Positions 1-6,958 of a stretch of 17,868 bases of DNA are shown piece after piece. The stretch's first letter is position 1; every line of letters starts with the position of its first letter. The DNA lies in NCBI GenBank assembly GCA_030019325.1, contig JASEFB010000035.1, forward strand, positions 1-17,868, in the 5' to 3' direction. The position numbers were made by a program, and so were the translations under genes. The DNA is from an archaeon (GTDB lineage Archaea > Halobacteriota > Syntropharchaeia > Alkanophagales > Methanospirareceae). The notes under the pieces are model-generated. The model was not told where the DNA came from and searched no databases. It saw only the letters and a list, made by a program, of their open reading frames with translations.

Positions 1-2
1 AC

Positions 3-2723
3 CCACAATTACCTCTGCAAGCGCATTGGAACCGCCAGTTATCGCCTCTATCCTGTACCATTTTGGCAGGCATGGCACTCGGATTTTACCTGCTGACGTG
101 GGTAGGCGGACTTTTTTTCGCCATCATCTTTATCCTCTTCGGAGTTCTGCAATACACCCTAAACGGACTTCGGGGTGAGCCAAATGAGTATATATGTATT
201 ACCCTCACTCCGCTCTTTTTTATTCCTCTGCTAATGGTTCTTCCCTTCTTCGGGCCCTCGTATCCTTATTATAACATACAGCAGGTAGGATCACTAAGCG
301 TGGGCGTCATCACGTTTTCCATTCCTCTTATGTATCGGTATCTAATCAATAAATTTGGTTATAGGTATGGCTTAGTTAGGGAAAGGATAGCAAAAGCCGA
401 GTCGACGAAGCCGGAGAGGATTAGAACCGGTGAATATACTTGTCCGATATGTGGTAAGAAATCAAGGGGCGTTGGCATCGTCGAACACATAAAAACAAAG
501 CACCGAGCTGGTATTGAGAAAAAAAGCGAGCTCGTAAAAATAAGACAATTTTTTGATGAAAATCCTGAGCTAAGCGTGGGGTTAAAGAAACTAGGAATTG
601 GCTCCATCCACGGTGGTTCTCCTTTAGAAAAAATGTCTAAATACGATTTTCTATTGCCTGTTTTTACTATAGCTGTTCTTTTCGTCATCTCTATTCTCTT
701 TTTCCCATCAATAATAGGTGGTTTTTTTGGTACGTTAACACCTAGCGGGACGGCATTGACCATAGCGGAGGTTCATCCGATGGAAATCGGAAGGGCGTGG
801 GAATGGTTCACAATTTCCTTCTACATCGCGCTTTTCGCAATGGTGATACTTGCACTGGATCTAGTGCTGAGAAATAGGCCTGAAGAGGTTCTAATATTGG
901 TCTGGAGCATAATCATGTTTATTACCGTTGGAGGGTTGGGGGTTTTCAGAATAGAAGGTATAGGACAGAACAGGTTTGCTTATTATTATACGGTAAATGC
1001 CGCAATACTCTCGGGCCTGTTTTTTATGAAGGCATTTGAGTTTTTAACCGGTGGTGAGGAGAGAGAGGAGAGAAGAGAATCAACAGTTGGCACTCGTTTC
1101 GAGAAAAGAAAAGGAGGGAAAGGAAGAGAGAAAAGAAGTGAAGGAGTTATTTCATCCGATATACGTCTTATCATCTTCGTTTTTGCTATAATGATTATGT
1201 TTGTTATAGGCATACTCAAGGTGGGTATCGAATCCATCATCCCGCTGGCAGCTATCGTAGCGATTTTATTCTTATGGACGCATGCATCAAACATGAAAAA
1301 GAGTATAGAAGGCCCGCTTAGAAAAACGCTTGCCGTTATACTCATCGTTTTTATCGTATTCTATCCTTTTCCGTTAAATGCCGTAGCAAAACCTTTTCCT
1401 TCTCCTTCTAACCTTCCACTAAGCGCAGCATACTCTATAAATACTGCAAGGGGGGGTATTGGTGCGGAAGAGAACTGGTATGAAGCATTAAGATGGATGC
1501 GGAACAACACGCCGGAGCCCGGTGTTGACTACTATGGCGTATATGAAGAACCCTATTTGAACGAGAAAACAGGTGTGAGAGAAGATTATAAGTACCCCCC
1601 TTCGGCTTACGGCGTGATGAGCTGGTGGGACTATGGGCATATAATTACGTGGATCGCGCATCGTATCCCGAATGCAAATCCGTTCCAGGCAGGAGCACTC
1701 GAAGCCGCTAAATACCTGATTGAAACAAATGAAAGTAGGGCGAACGAAATGTTAAAAGAGCTTAGAACCAGATATGTAATTACCGACTTCCCAATGGTTG
1801 ATTTCATGAGTGCCCCTGCCTGGCCCAGTAATCCAAAATATGTCATGCCAACGTGGGCTGAAAAGAATCCAAATCCCTGGTTTACAATGGAGGTAAGACT
1901 TCATTTCTTTGACGGATTAGAAACAGCGATTCCTGGAGGTATAGCTCCTCATTTAAAGCACTATCGCCTCGTTCATGAATCTCCAACATATTACCTCCCT
2001 TTCATAGTTATCGACTCAGAAACAAATAGAGAACTTTATTGGTGGACATATATTGGAAATTATAATGATGCGATGGGTCAGGCACAGCTTCTTCATGGAC
2101 ACTTCTTCAGTATGCCTGCGGGAGTAGGGATAGAAGAGGATTTGGACGAAGGAATTATGCCCGAAATGCTGAAGAGTGCCTTTAATAGCACGGGTATCCC
2201 TCTCTCTGAGGATAGCACTGTCGTGAAAGTGAACGAGGGCAGATGGATAATAAGAGACGAAAAGAATAAAGATGTGTTCATAATCGAGAAAAAGGAGGGA
2301 ACGTTAAACGTTTACCTTTATGGTGTCCCAACAGGACAGCCGAACATAAAAGCTTGGACACCCGAATACCTACAGCCAGTGAGTTTTGTTAAAGTCTTTG
2401 AATATGTAAAGGGGGCGAGAATAGAAGGGACAGCGCCTAATGGGTCCTTAATCGAGGTATCAACAACCATAACCACCAACCAGGGGAGAACATTTACGTA
2501 TTCTGCGAGAACCACAGCTAATGACTCATACGAGTTTATCGTACCGTATTCAACTGAAGGCCCGGTAGAAGGTGGCACGAATTTTGATGTTTCAGTATCG
2601 CCGTACACTATAAGAGCAGGGCATTTCGAGAACGAAACAGTGGTGTGGGATGTGGAGAAAGAAGTGCGAATCCACGAAGAGGATGTTATGGGGGGGAGAA
2701 CGATAAAAGTAGATCTCCTTTAA
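3..2723 (+). CDS. aglB: Oligosaccharyltransferase AglB/STT3 family, 5' partial
   Basis: This enzyme transfers a lipid-linked glycan to Asn in N-X-S/T sequons on the outer face of the membrane. The frame is open to the left edge and the first TTG/ATG codons fall inside a transmembrane segment, so the true start and the N-terminal catalytic DxD region lie outside the window. Counting from the codon at position 63, I see membrane segments at about 5-30, 45-63, 75-95, 197-222, 248-269, 277-293, 305-327 and 368-438, then a large soluble domain. Family motifs are TIAE (233-236, the external-loop TIxE motif), RFAYYY (304-309) and the diagnostic WWDYG (521-525). The tail (about 790-886) is a beta-rich domain common in archaeal AglB. 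Two odd features are a C2H2 zinc-finger motif at 127-147 and a very basic/acidic loop at 331-360, both predicted cytoplasmic. The gene converges on the next one, 10 bp away. Confidence 0.93.
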   Translation, partial: PQLPLQAHWNRQLSPLSCTILAGMALGFYLLTWVGGLFFAIIFILFGVLQYTLNGLRGEPNEYICITLTPLFFIPLLMVLPFFGPSYPYYNIQQVGSLSVGVITFSIPLMYRYLINKFGYRYGLVRERIAKAESTKPERIRTGEYTCPICGKKSRGVGIVEHIKTKHRAGIEKKSELVKIRQFFDENPELSVGLKKLGIGSIHGGSPLEKMSKYDFLLPVFTIAVLFVISILFFPSIIGGFFGTLTPSGTALTIAEVHPMEIGRAWEWFTISFYIALFAMVILALDLVLRNRPEEVLILVWSIIMFITVGGLGVFRIEGIGQNRFAYYYTVNAAILSGLFFMKAFEFLTGGEEREERRESTVGTRFEKRKGGKGREKRSEGVISSDIRLIIFVFAIMIMFVIGILKVGIESIIPLAAIVAILFLWTHASNMKKSIEGPLRKTLAVILIVFIVFYPFPLNAVAKPFPSPSNLPLSAAYSINTARGGIGAEENWYEALRWMRNNTPEPGVDYYGVYEEPYLNEKTGVREDYKYPPSAYGVMSWWDYGHIITWIAHRIPNANPFQAGALEAAKYLIETNESRANEMLKELRTRYVITDFPMVDFMSAPAWPSNPKYVMPTWAEKNPNPWFTMEVRLHFFDGLETAIPGGIAPHLKHYRLVHESPTYYLPFIVIDSETNRELYWWTYIGNYNDAMGQAQLLHGHFFSMPAGVGIEEDLDEGIMPEMLKSAFNSTGIPLSEDSTVVKVNEGRWIIRDEKNKDVFIIEKKEGTLNVYLYGVPTGQPNIKAWTPEYLQPVSFVKVFEYVKGARIEGTAPNGSLIEVSTTITTNQGRTFTYSARTTANDSYEFIVPYSTEGPVEGGTNFDVSVSPYTIRAGHFENETVVWDVEKEVRIHEEDVMGGRTIKVDLL
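441..503 (+). other. C2H2 zinc-finger motif encoded inside aglB
   Basis: The codons read Cys127-x2-Cys130-x11-His142-x4-His147 (numbered from position 63), with YTCPICGKK at the start. This matches a classic C2H2 finger within one residue. It lies in a hydrophilic loop (about residues 100-193) between membrane segments. That loop is one membrane crossing away from the external TIxE loop, so I place it in the cytoplasm. Metal binding is inferred from spacing only. Confidence 0.7.
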
Positions 2724-2733
2724 AATGCGCTCA

Positions 2734-3282
2734 TCACCTTACCGTTAACCTCATCTTCTTTACCTCGAAGTCGAGCGTGAGCTGGTCAAAATCAAGTTCA
2801 AGTGCGTTGGGTGGAAAATAAGGCTCGCCAATGCCCGTAAATAATTTTATCAACTCTATTACCTGAAAGGTGCGGATGAGGGTGTTTGAAATGTGGGGCT
2901 CCGCCCCACGACCCCGCAAGCCCTGTAAGGGCTTAGTGTCAAACTTCGAATCAATAAAAAGGGGAAATTCGATCTCCTCAAAGGATATCCCATCTGGCAA
3001 AATCGTGGTTATAACCGGGTACGTGATAAAAGGCATGCCCAATTCAGAAGCTGCACGTGCCGCATCTTTTTGCTCTTCATGCCCGTAGCCTCCAATCACC
3101 ACATCCATACCCTTTAACCGCTTTTTGAGCTGTTCTTTCTCTATAGGGTTCTCTATCACTCGTATCTCCTTGAATTTAAAGCCCTTCAAAAGCGGTATGA
3201 TTATCCCTCCTCCTATAACGTTAACTTTTACGTTCTCCAAATACTCCCGGGCGAGTAGAAGAGGAGAGTAATTTTTATGCAT
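2734..3282 (-). CDS. ThiF/MoeB/HesA-like (E1-related) protein with in-frame repeat insert
   Basis: This 182-residue protein resembles the E1-like ThiF/MoeB fold. It has a strand-glycine turn VNVIGGG (20-26), a segment like the E1 core (MDVVIGGYGHEE, 59-70; then GMPFITYP) and a C-terminal stretch VIELIKLFTGIGEP (141-154) typical of ThiF proteins, followed by LELDFDQLTLDFEVKKMRL. It is shorter than the usual roughly 230-250 residues. I see neither the ATP-adenylation residues nor the CxxC zinc pairs of active MoeB/ThiF, so it may be a non-catalytic relative. Residues 117-130 (KPLQGLRGRGAEPH) are exactly the translation of a 42-bp dispersed repeat, and without them the protein would be about 165 residues. 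A GAGGGA Shine-Dalgarno about 11 nt upstream supports the ATG at 3282. Substrate and partners are unknown. Confidence 0.55.
   Translation of the reverse strand: MHKNYSPLLLAREYLENVKVNVIGGGIIIPLLKGFKFKEIRVIENPIEKEQLKKRLKGMDVVIGGYGHEEQKDAARAASELGMPFITYPVITTILPDGISFEEIEFPLFIDSKFDTKPLQGLRGRGAEPHISNTLIRTFQVIELIKLFTGIGEPYFPPNALELDFDQLTLDFEVKKMRLTVR
2893..2934 (-). repeat. Double-hairpin dispersed repeat, copy 1 (in coding sequence)
   Basis: On the + strand this reads GTGGGGC-TCC-GCCCCAC, then the linker GACCCCGC, then AAGCCCT-GTA-AGGGCTT: two perfect 7-bp stems with 3-nt loops. It is exactly 42 nt, and on the minus strand it encodes 14 residues in frame within the ThiF-like gene. Outside it, GTTTGA (2884-2889) and TCAAAC (2939-2944) form a further inverted pair, which could belong to the element or be chance. 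Confidence 0.85.
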
Positions 3283-3404
3283 AACTACTATCCCTCATTA
3301 TCCACGATCTTCTTATGATGGTTTCCCTCTACGTATTCTGTTTTGCGCTCGTTTTAGAACCCTTTTCTGCTCTGTTGCTCACACCATTCAATTTCCGATA
3401 CCTA

Positions 3405-3412
3405 TTTATATT
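3405..3412 (+). promoter_or_regulatory. Candidate TATA box for the TFB transcript
   Basis: TTTATATT stands in the 283-bp gap between the ThiF-like gene and TFB. By archaeal geometry it predicts a start of transcription near 3434-3438. That would give TFB a leader of about 130 nt, or a leaderless short peptide beginning at the ATG at 3438. Confidence 0.4.
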
Positions 3413-3437
3413 ATGAATAACATAGCTAATAATAAAA

Positions 3438-3530
3438 ATGTTAAAAAGGATGAGCATCCTTAGGGTGGTTAAAGAAGAGGGGGAAGAGAAAGAATTATTG
3501 TATCCTGATTATCATGACTTTTGTGCCTGA
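3438..3530 (+). CDS. Possible 30-residue upstream peptide in the TFB leader
   Basis: An ATG sits 29 nt after the centre of a TATA-like box and opens a 30-codon frame that ends in tandem stops (TGA TAG), 35 nt before the TFB start. The peptide begins MLKRMSILRVV and is rich in charged residues (VKEEGEEKE). No family is recognised. It contains an inverted repeat, AAGGATG-AG-CATCCTT (3446-3461), that could act as an operator or an RNA hairpin. Evidence is only position and open frame, so it may not be translated. Confidence 0.25.
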   Translation: MLKRMSILRVVKEEGEEKELLYPDYHDFCA

Positions 3531-3552
3531 TAGTGGAGATCCTTTCTTTTTA

Positions 3553-3560
3553 GAGGTGAT
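3553..3560 (+). promoter_or_regulatory. Shine-Dalgarno site of TFB
   Basis: GAGGTGAT ends 5 nt before the ATG at 3566. It is a strong match to the 3' end of archaeal 16S rRNA and fixes the TFB start. Confidence 0.75.
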
Positions 3561-3565
3561 GATAA

Positions 3566-4462
3566 ATGGAGGAGCGAATTCGTAAATGTCCAGAATGTAA
3601 TTCTAAAAATATAGTAACAGATTCTAAGCGTGCAGAACTGTACTGTGCTGATTGTGGGGTGGTAATAGCGGAGAATATCGTTGACCTCGGACCTGAATGG
3701 CGTTCATATGATGAGGAACAAGCTGCTAAAAGGATAAGAACAGGGCCTCCTATGAGTTATAGAATACATGACAAAGGGCTGGGCACACCTACGCCCGGGT
3801 TGCCCGCTCGAACAAAACGATTACGCGGGATTAGTATAGACTCCGGTGATAAAACGCTTGCCCTCGCACTCGTTGAGATAGACCGAATGGCATGTGCACT
3901 TAAGCTCCCCAATAACATCAAGGAGGAGACCTCAGTATTATACCGAAAGGCGATGAGGCATAATTTAATTAAAGGACGAAGTATAGAGGAATTGGTTTCA
4001 GCGATGTTGTATATTACATGCAGGCAGTATGAAGTTCCACGAACACTGAAAGAGATTGCTGAGGTCTCAAGGAGCCCGTTAAAAAAGATACGAAGGGCGT
4101 ATATCTTTCTCTTAAGAAAATTGAAGATAAAGCTTGCACCTGCTAACCCTGCGCGCTACATCCCTCGGTTCTGCTCTAAACTCGGGTTAAGTGAGGAGAT
4201 AAGGGAAAAAGCAACAGAAATACTCAAGGATGATGAGGGGACCGGAGTGGCAAAGGGATGGGGACCGATTGGAACAGCAGCGGCTGCGATTTATATTGCC
4301 GCGGTTTTAAGTGGCGAAAAAATAACAGAGAAGGAAATAGCCAAAGTTGTGGGTACAACAGAGATCACCATTCGGGATAGATACAAGGAATTAGTGAAGC
4401 GATTAAATATCGATCTTCTTCCATCAAACGCCTCTCGAGAAAGTAAGTTTAGAGCTTTGTAA
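3566..4462 (+). CDS. tfb: Transcription initiation factor IIB (TFB)
   Basis: TFB bridges TBP bound to the TATA box and RNA polymerase, and sets the transcription start. The 298-residue product has an N-terminal zinc ribbon (C8, C11, C27, C30), a B-reader/B-linker region (about 40-85, including GPEWRSYDEE) and two cyclin-like repeats (about 100-185 and 195-290). The second repeat includes GPIGTAAAAIYIAA and a helix-turn-helix that reads the BRE. The length is normal for archaea. The start is supported by GAGGTGAT 5 nt upstream. A gene for an IMP cyclohydrolase-like protein follows after 16 nt, so the two are probably cotranscribed. Many archaea carry several TFBs, and I cannot tell whether this is the main one. 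Confidence 0.96.
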   Translation: MEERIRKCPECNSKNIVTDSKRAELYCADCGVVIAENIVDLGPEWRSYDEEQAAKRIRTGPPMSYRIHDKGLGTPTPGLPARTKRLRGISIDSGDKTLALALVEIDRMACALKLPNNIKEETSVLYRKAMRHNLIKGRSIEELVSAMLYITCRQYEVPRTLKEIAEVSRSPLKKIRRAYIFLLRKLKIKLAPANPARYIPRFCSKLGLSEEIREKATEILKDDEGTGVAKGWGPIGTAAAAIYIAAVLSGEKITEKEIAKVVGTTEITIRDRYKELVKRLNIDLLPSNASRESKFRAL

Positions 4463-4478
4463 AGATTTCCATAGAGAG

Positions 4479-4988
4479 ATGAAAGCGGTAATAAGCGTAT
4501 TCAATAAAGGTAATGTGGTGGAATTCGCAAAAGCGCTGAATGAACTAGGGACAGAGATAATCGCAACCGAAGGCACGGCACGGGTTATTTTAAATAATGG
4601 AATCCCAGTAACAAAAGTTTCTGACTTCACAGGATGTCAAGAGCTGCTCGGAGGAAGGGTAAAGACTTTGCATCCGCGCATTCATGCAGGAATCGCAACT
4701 GCCGAAATTGGATTCGTTGTCGTAAATCTCATACCTCCTGACCTTGCAGCCAAAAAACCTCTGGACAGTATGGATATTGGTGGTGTTGCAATGCTCCGTT
4801 CCGGGATAAAGAACTTTGAAAATGTTGCGGTTATCGTAACTCCATCGAGATACAATGAAATAATCGAAGAGCTCAGTAAAGAAGGAAAAATCGCTCGTCA
4901 CACAAAACTGAGGTTAGCAAAGGAGGCGTCGAAATATCTATTAGCATATGATTCAAAGATTGATATGCTACTGGAGCAGATGGAATAG
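4479..4988 (+). CDS. purH: Stand-alone IMP cyclohydrolase domain (PurH N-terminal type)
   Basis: This is the MGS-like domain that, in bifunctional PurH/ATIC, closes FAICAR to IMP at the end of purine synthesis. It is present here without the AICAR transformylase domain. Recognisable blocks are the N-terminal strand and helix, TEGT (30-33), GGRVKTLHP (58-66) and DIGGVAMLRSGIKN (99-112). From memory of human ATIC, its Arg64, Lys66, Asp125 and Lys137 map to Arg60, Lys62, Asp99 and Lys111. The NLYPF block with catalytic Tyr104 reads NLIPPD here, so the tyrosine appears to be Ile85. At 169 residues it is shorter than the bacterial domain (about 200), missing a loop after the HPRIHAGI block. It follows TFB by 16 nt with a weak AGAGAG ribosome site. 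Most archaea use the unrelated PurO for this step, so this could be a true cyclohydrolase or a divergent relative. Confidence 0.8.
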   Translation: MKAVISVFNKGNVVEFAKALNELGTEIIATEGTARVILNNGIPVTKVSDFTGCQELLGGRVKTLHPRIHAGIATAEIGFVVVNLIPPDLAAKKPLDSMDIGGVAMLRSGIKNFENVAVIVTPSRYNEIIEELSKEGKIARHTKLRLAKEASKYLLAYDSKIDMLLEQME

Positions 4989-5047
4989 ATCTTGTGAGCG
5001 TAAACTAACAATTCCTTTTATTATAGATCAGTTTTTATCGCACTTTC

Positions 5048-5944
5048 TTACTTCTTCTTAACCATATCTCTTAAGACTTCTATCATATCTTTTTGCAACG
5101 TTACGAGTATATCTCCTAATAGACCAAACATAAGAAATTGTACCCCTGAGATTATCATCAAAGATGTAAACACAGTGAGGAGAACATGTGTTATTCCTTT
5201 ATACCATTCTATTACAACGTAAACACCAGAAATGATACCAACAGCTATAAATAGAGAGCCAATGATACCGAAATAGAACATAGGATTATACATCCGTGCA
5301 AGTGTGTAGAGCGTATACAATATCCTTACTCCATCTCGGATAAAATTGAGTTTTGAAACTCCTTTCCTTCTTTCATATCTTATAGGAACTTCTCTTATCC
5401 TTATACCCCGTTTTACTGACTCTACCGCCATCTCTGTTTCTATCTCAAACCCCTCTTTCTTGAGATTCATCTCCCTCAAACAATCCTTTGTAAGAGCCCG
5501 ATATCCAGACAATATATCATTCAATTTCACTCCATAACCGAGTCCAAATACTTTATTCAATATCCAGTTGCCCACTCGATGAGAGAGACTAAACGCACCT
5601 CTAAAACCAAACCGGTTACCGATAACGTGCTCAGCTTCATTATTAAGTATTGGCGCAAGTAATGTTCTCACCTCTGAAGGCGAGTATGTCCCGTCTCCAT
5701 CAATAATTACAATTATTTCCTCCTCTATAAGTTCAAGAGCCTGCCTAACCGCTGTGCCTTTACCTTTTCCGCGCTGAACTTCCACCCTTGCTCCTTCCCT
5801 CTTTGCGATTTCTCTCGTCGAATCGGTACTGTTTCCATCAATTACAAGGATATTCCCAAATCCGTTGTCCTTAAATCCTTTTATAATTCCGCCTATCGAT
5901 TCTTCTTCGTTTAAGGTTGGTATTAAGATACAAACTTCTTTCAT
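5048..5944 (-). CDS. aglJ: GT2 glycosyltransferase, AglJ/dolichyl-phosphate sugar synthase-like
   Basis: This is a membrane-anchored GT-A glycosyltransferase that probably transfers a sugar from a nucleotide sugar to dolichyl phosphate, the first step of an N-glycan. The 298 residues hold LIPTLNEEESI (7-17), VIDGNSTDST (34-43), the metal-binding DGDG (82-85) with TYSP after it, DILSGYRAL (143-151) and the IREVPIRYERRKG block (183-195), all typical of polyprenyl-phosphate sugar synthases. Two C-terminal membrane helices (about 223-246 and 252-278) match the AglJ-type family of haloarchaea and methanogens. It is the last gene of the operon. Its ATG overlaps the stop of the preceding gene (ATGA, 5941-5944), and GGGAG lies about 6 nt upstream. 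The sugar is not certain; the upstream genes suggest UDP-glucose, UDP-glucuronate or UDP-xylose as donors. Confidence 0.85.
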   Translation of the reverse strand: MKEVCILIPTLNEEESIGGIIKGFKDNGFGNILVIDGNSTDSTREIAKREGARVEVQRGKGKGTAVRQALELIEEEIIVIIDGDGTYSPSEVRTLLAPILNNEAEHVIGNRFGFRGAFSLSHRVGNWILNKVFGLGYGVKLNDILSGYRALTKDCLREMNLKKEGFEIETEMAVESVKRGIRIREVPIRYERRKGVSKLNFIRDGVRILYTLYTLARMYNPMFYFGIIGSLFIAVGIISGVYVVIEWYKGITHVLLTVFTSLMIISGVQFLMFGLLGDILVTLQKDMIEVLRDMVKKK

Positions 5945-6948
5945 TTCTTCTCCCTAAAATACCTAATCGTCCTTTCCAATCCTTCTCTTAGTCTAACTTT
6001 CGGCACCCAGCCCAAAATCTCTTTTGCCTTTGTTATATCCGGCTTCCTCCTCTGGGGATCATCTTTGGGTAATGGATGAAACTCCATCTCAGATTTGGAT
6101 TTTGTTAGTTCCTTTATCACTTTCGCAAGTTCTAAAATTGTTATTTCTTCATCATTTCCTATATTTACCACTGTTCCACTCCCGTCCTCGACGAAAGCAA
6201 GTCTTAGCAACCCTTCTATTTGATCGGTAACATAACAAAAGCTCCTTGTTTGTGTTCCATCACCAAAGATCGTAATGGGTTTATTGCTCAATGCCTGCTC
6301 AACGAAGCGTGAAATAACCCTCCCATAAACTCCTTCAGCCCTCATTCTCGGCCCGTATGTATTGAAAATCCGTGCAATCCTTACGTCCAAACCATGCTCC
6401 ATTTTATATGCGATTACATACGATTCACCGCATCTTTTTGCCTCATCATAACAACTTCTCTGACCTATTGGGTTCACATTGCCTCGATATTCTTCTGAAG
6501 TAGGTATCTCTGTAGCAGCACCGTATACCTCGGAAGTGGAAGTATAAAGAAATCTTGCCTTATGCTTCTTCGCTATTCCCAGAGCGACCAAGATCCCCAA
6601 GGTATTCGCTTTGAGAATTTGAATGGGGTATTTCTCAAACTCAAAAGGGGATGCTCTGCTTGCAAGATGCATGATGATATCCAACGGTTCGTCGAAGAAA
6701 ATTGGTTGTGTTATGTCATGCTGGATGAACGTGAAGTTAGCTTTATCCATCAGAGGATAGATATTGCTTTTTAATCCACTGACAAGATTATCCAAACAAA
6801 TCACCTTCGCTCCTTGCTCCACAAGCACTTCGCAGATCCAAGAGCCTAAAAACCCAGCACCTCCTGTAACTAAAACACTCTTACCTTCAATGCGTGTGGG
6901 TATATCTCCAAGATTTCTTATTATCTCCTCAATCTCTTCCCTGTTCAT
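5941..6948 (-). CDS. uxs: UDP-glucuronate decarboxylase-like SDR (UDP-xylose synthase)
   Basis: This is an extended short-chain dehydrogenase that, by family resemblance, oxidises and decarboxylates UDP-glucuronate to UDP-xylose with bound NAD+. The 335 residues contain the nucleotide-binding GGAGFLG (29-35), HLASRASP (94-101), TSTSEVYG (136-143), the catalytic YxxxK as Y167-DEA-K171, and RIFNTYGPRM followed by GDGTQTRSFCYVTD, RRKPDITKAKEILGW and a REGL near the end. NVNPIGxRSCYDEAKR is the block I most associate with UXS enzymes; a 4-epimerase is the main alternative. It lies in the operon 10 nt after galU, with GAGGT 5 nt before the ATG, and overlaps the next gene by 4 nt. A dehydrogenase making its substrate is two genes upstream. 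Confidence 0.86.
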   Translation of the reverse strand: MNREEIEEIIRNLGDIPTRIEGKSVLVTGGAGFLGSWICEVLVEQGAKVICLDNLVSGLKSNIYPLMDKANFTFIQHDITQPIFFDEPLDIIMHLASRASPFEFEKYPIQILKANTLGILVALGIAKKHKARFLYTSTSEVYGAATEIPTSEEYRGNVNPIGQRSCYDEAKRCGESYVIAYKMEHGLDVRIARIFNTYGPRMRAEGVYGRVISRFVEQALSNKPITIFGDGTQTRSFCYVTDQIEGLLRLAFVEDGSGTVVNIGNDEEITILELAKVIKELTKSKSEMEFHPLPKDDPQRRKPDITKAKEILGWVPKVRLREGLERTIRYFREKK

Positions 6949-6958
6949 CTTTACCTCT

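Noticed and set aside
1..62. Possible frameshift at the very start of aglB (another frame reads TITSASALE)
   Set aside because: The aglB frame itself is open to the edge and reads plausibly into ILAGMALGFYLLTW. With so few bases upstream I cannot show a frameshift.
359..763. Antisense open frame of 134 codons within aglB
   Set aside because: It lies wholly opposite a well-supported gene, has no family signature, and mirrors the membrane-protein codon pattern.
2870..3088. Plus-strand frame across repeat copy 1
   Set aside because: It is opposite the ThiF-like gene, whose protein signature is on the minus strand. The frame is open only because of the GC-rich repeat.
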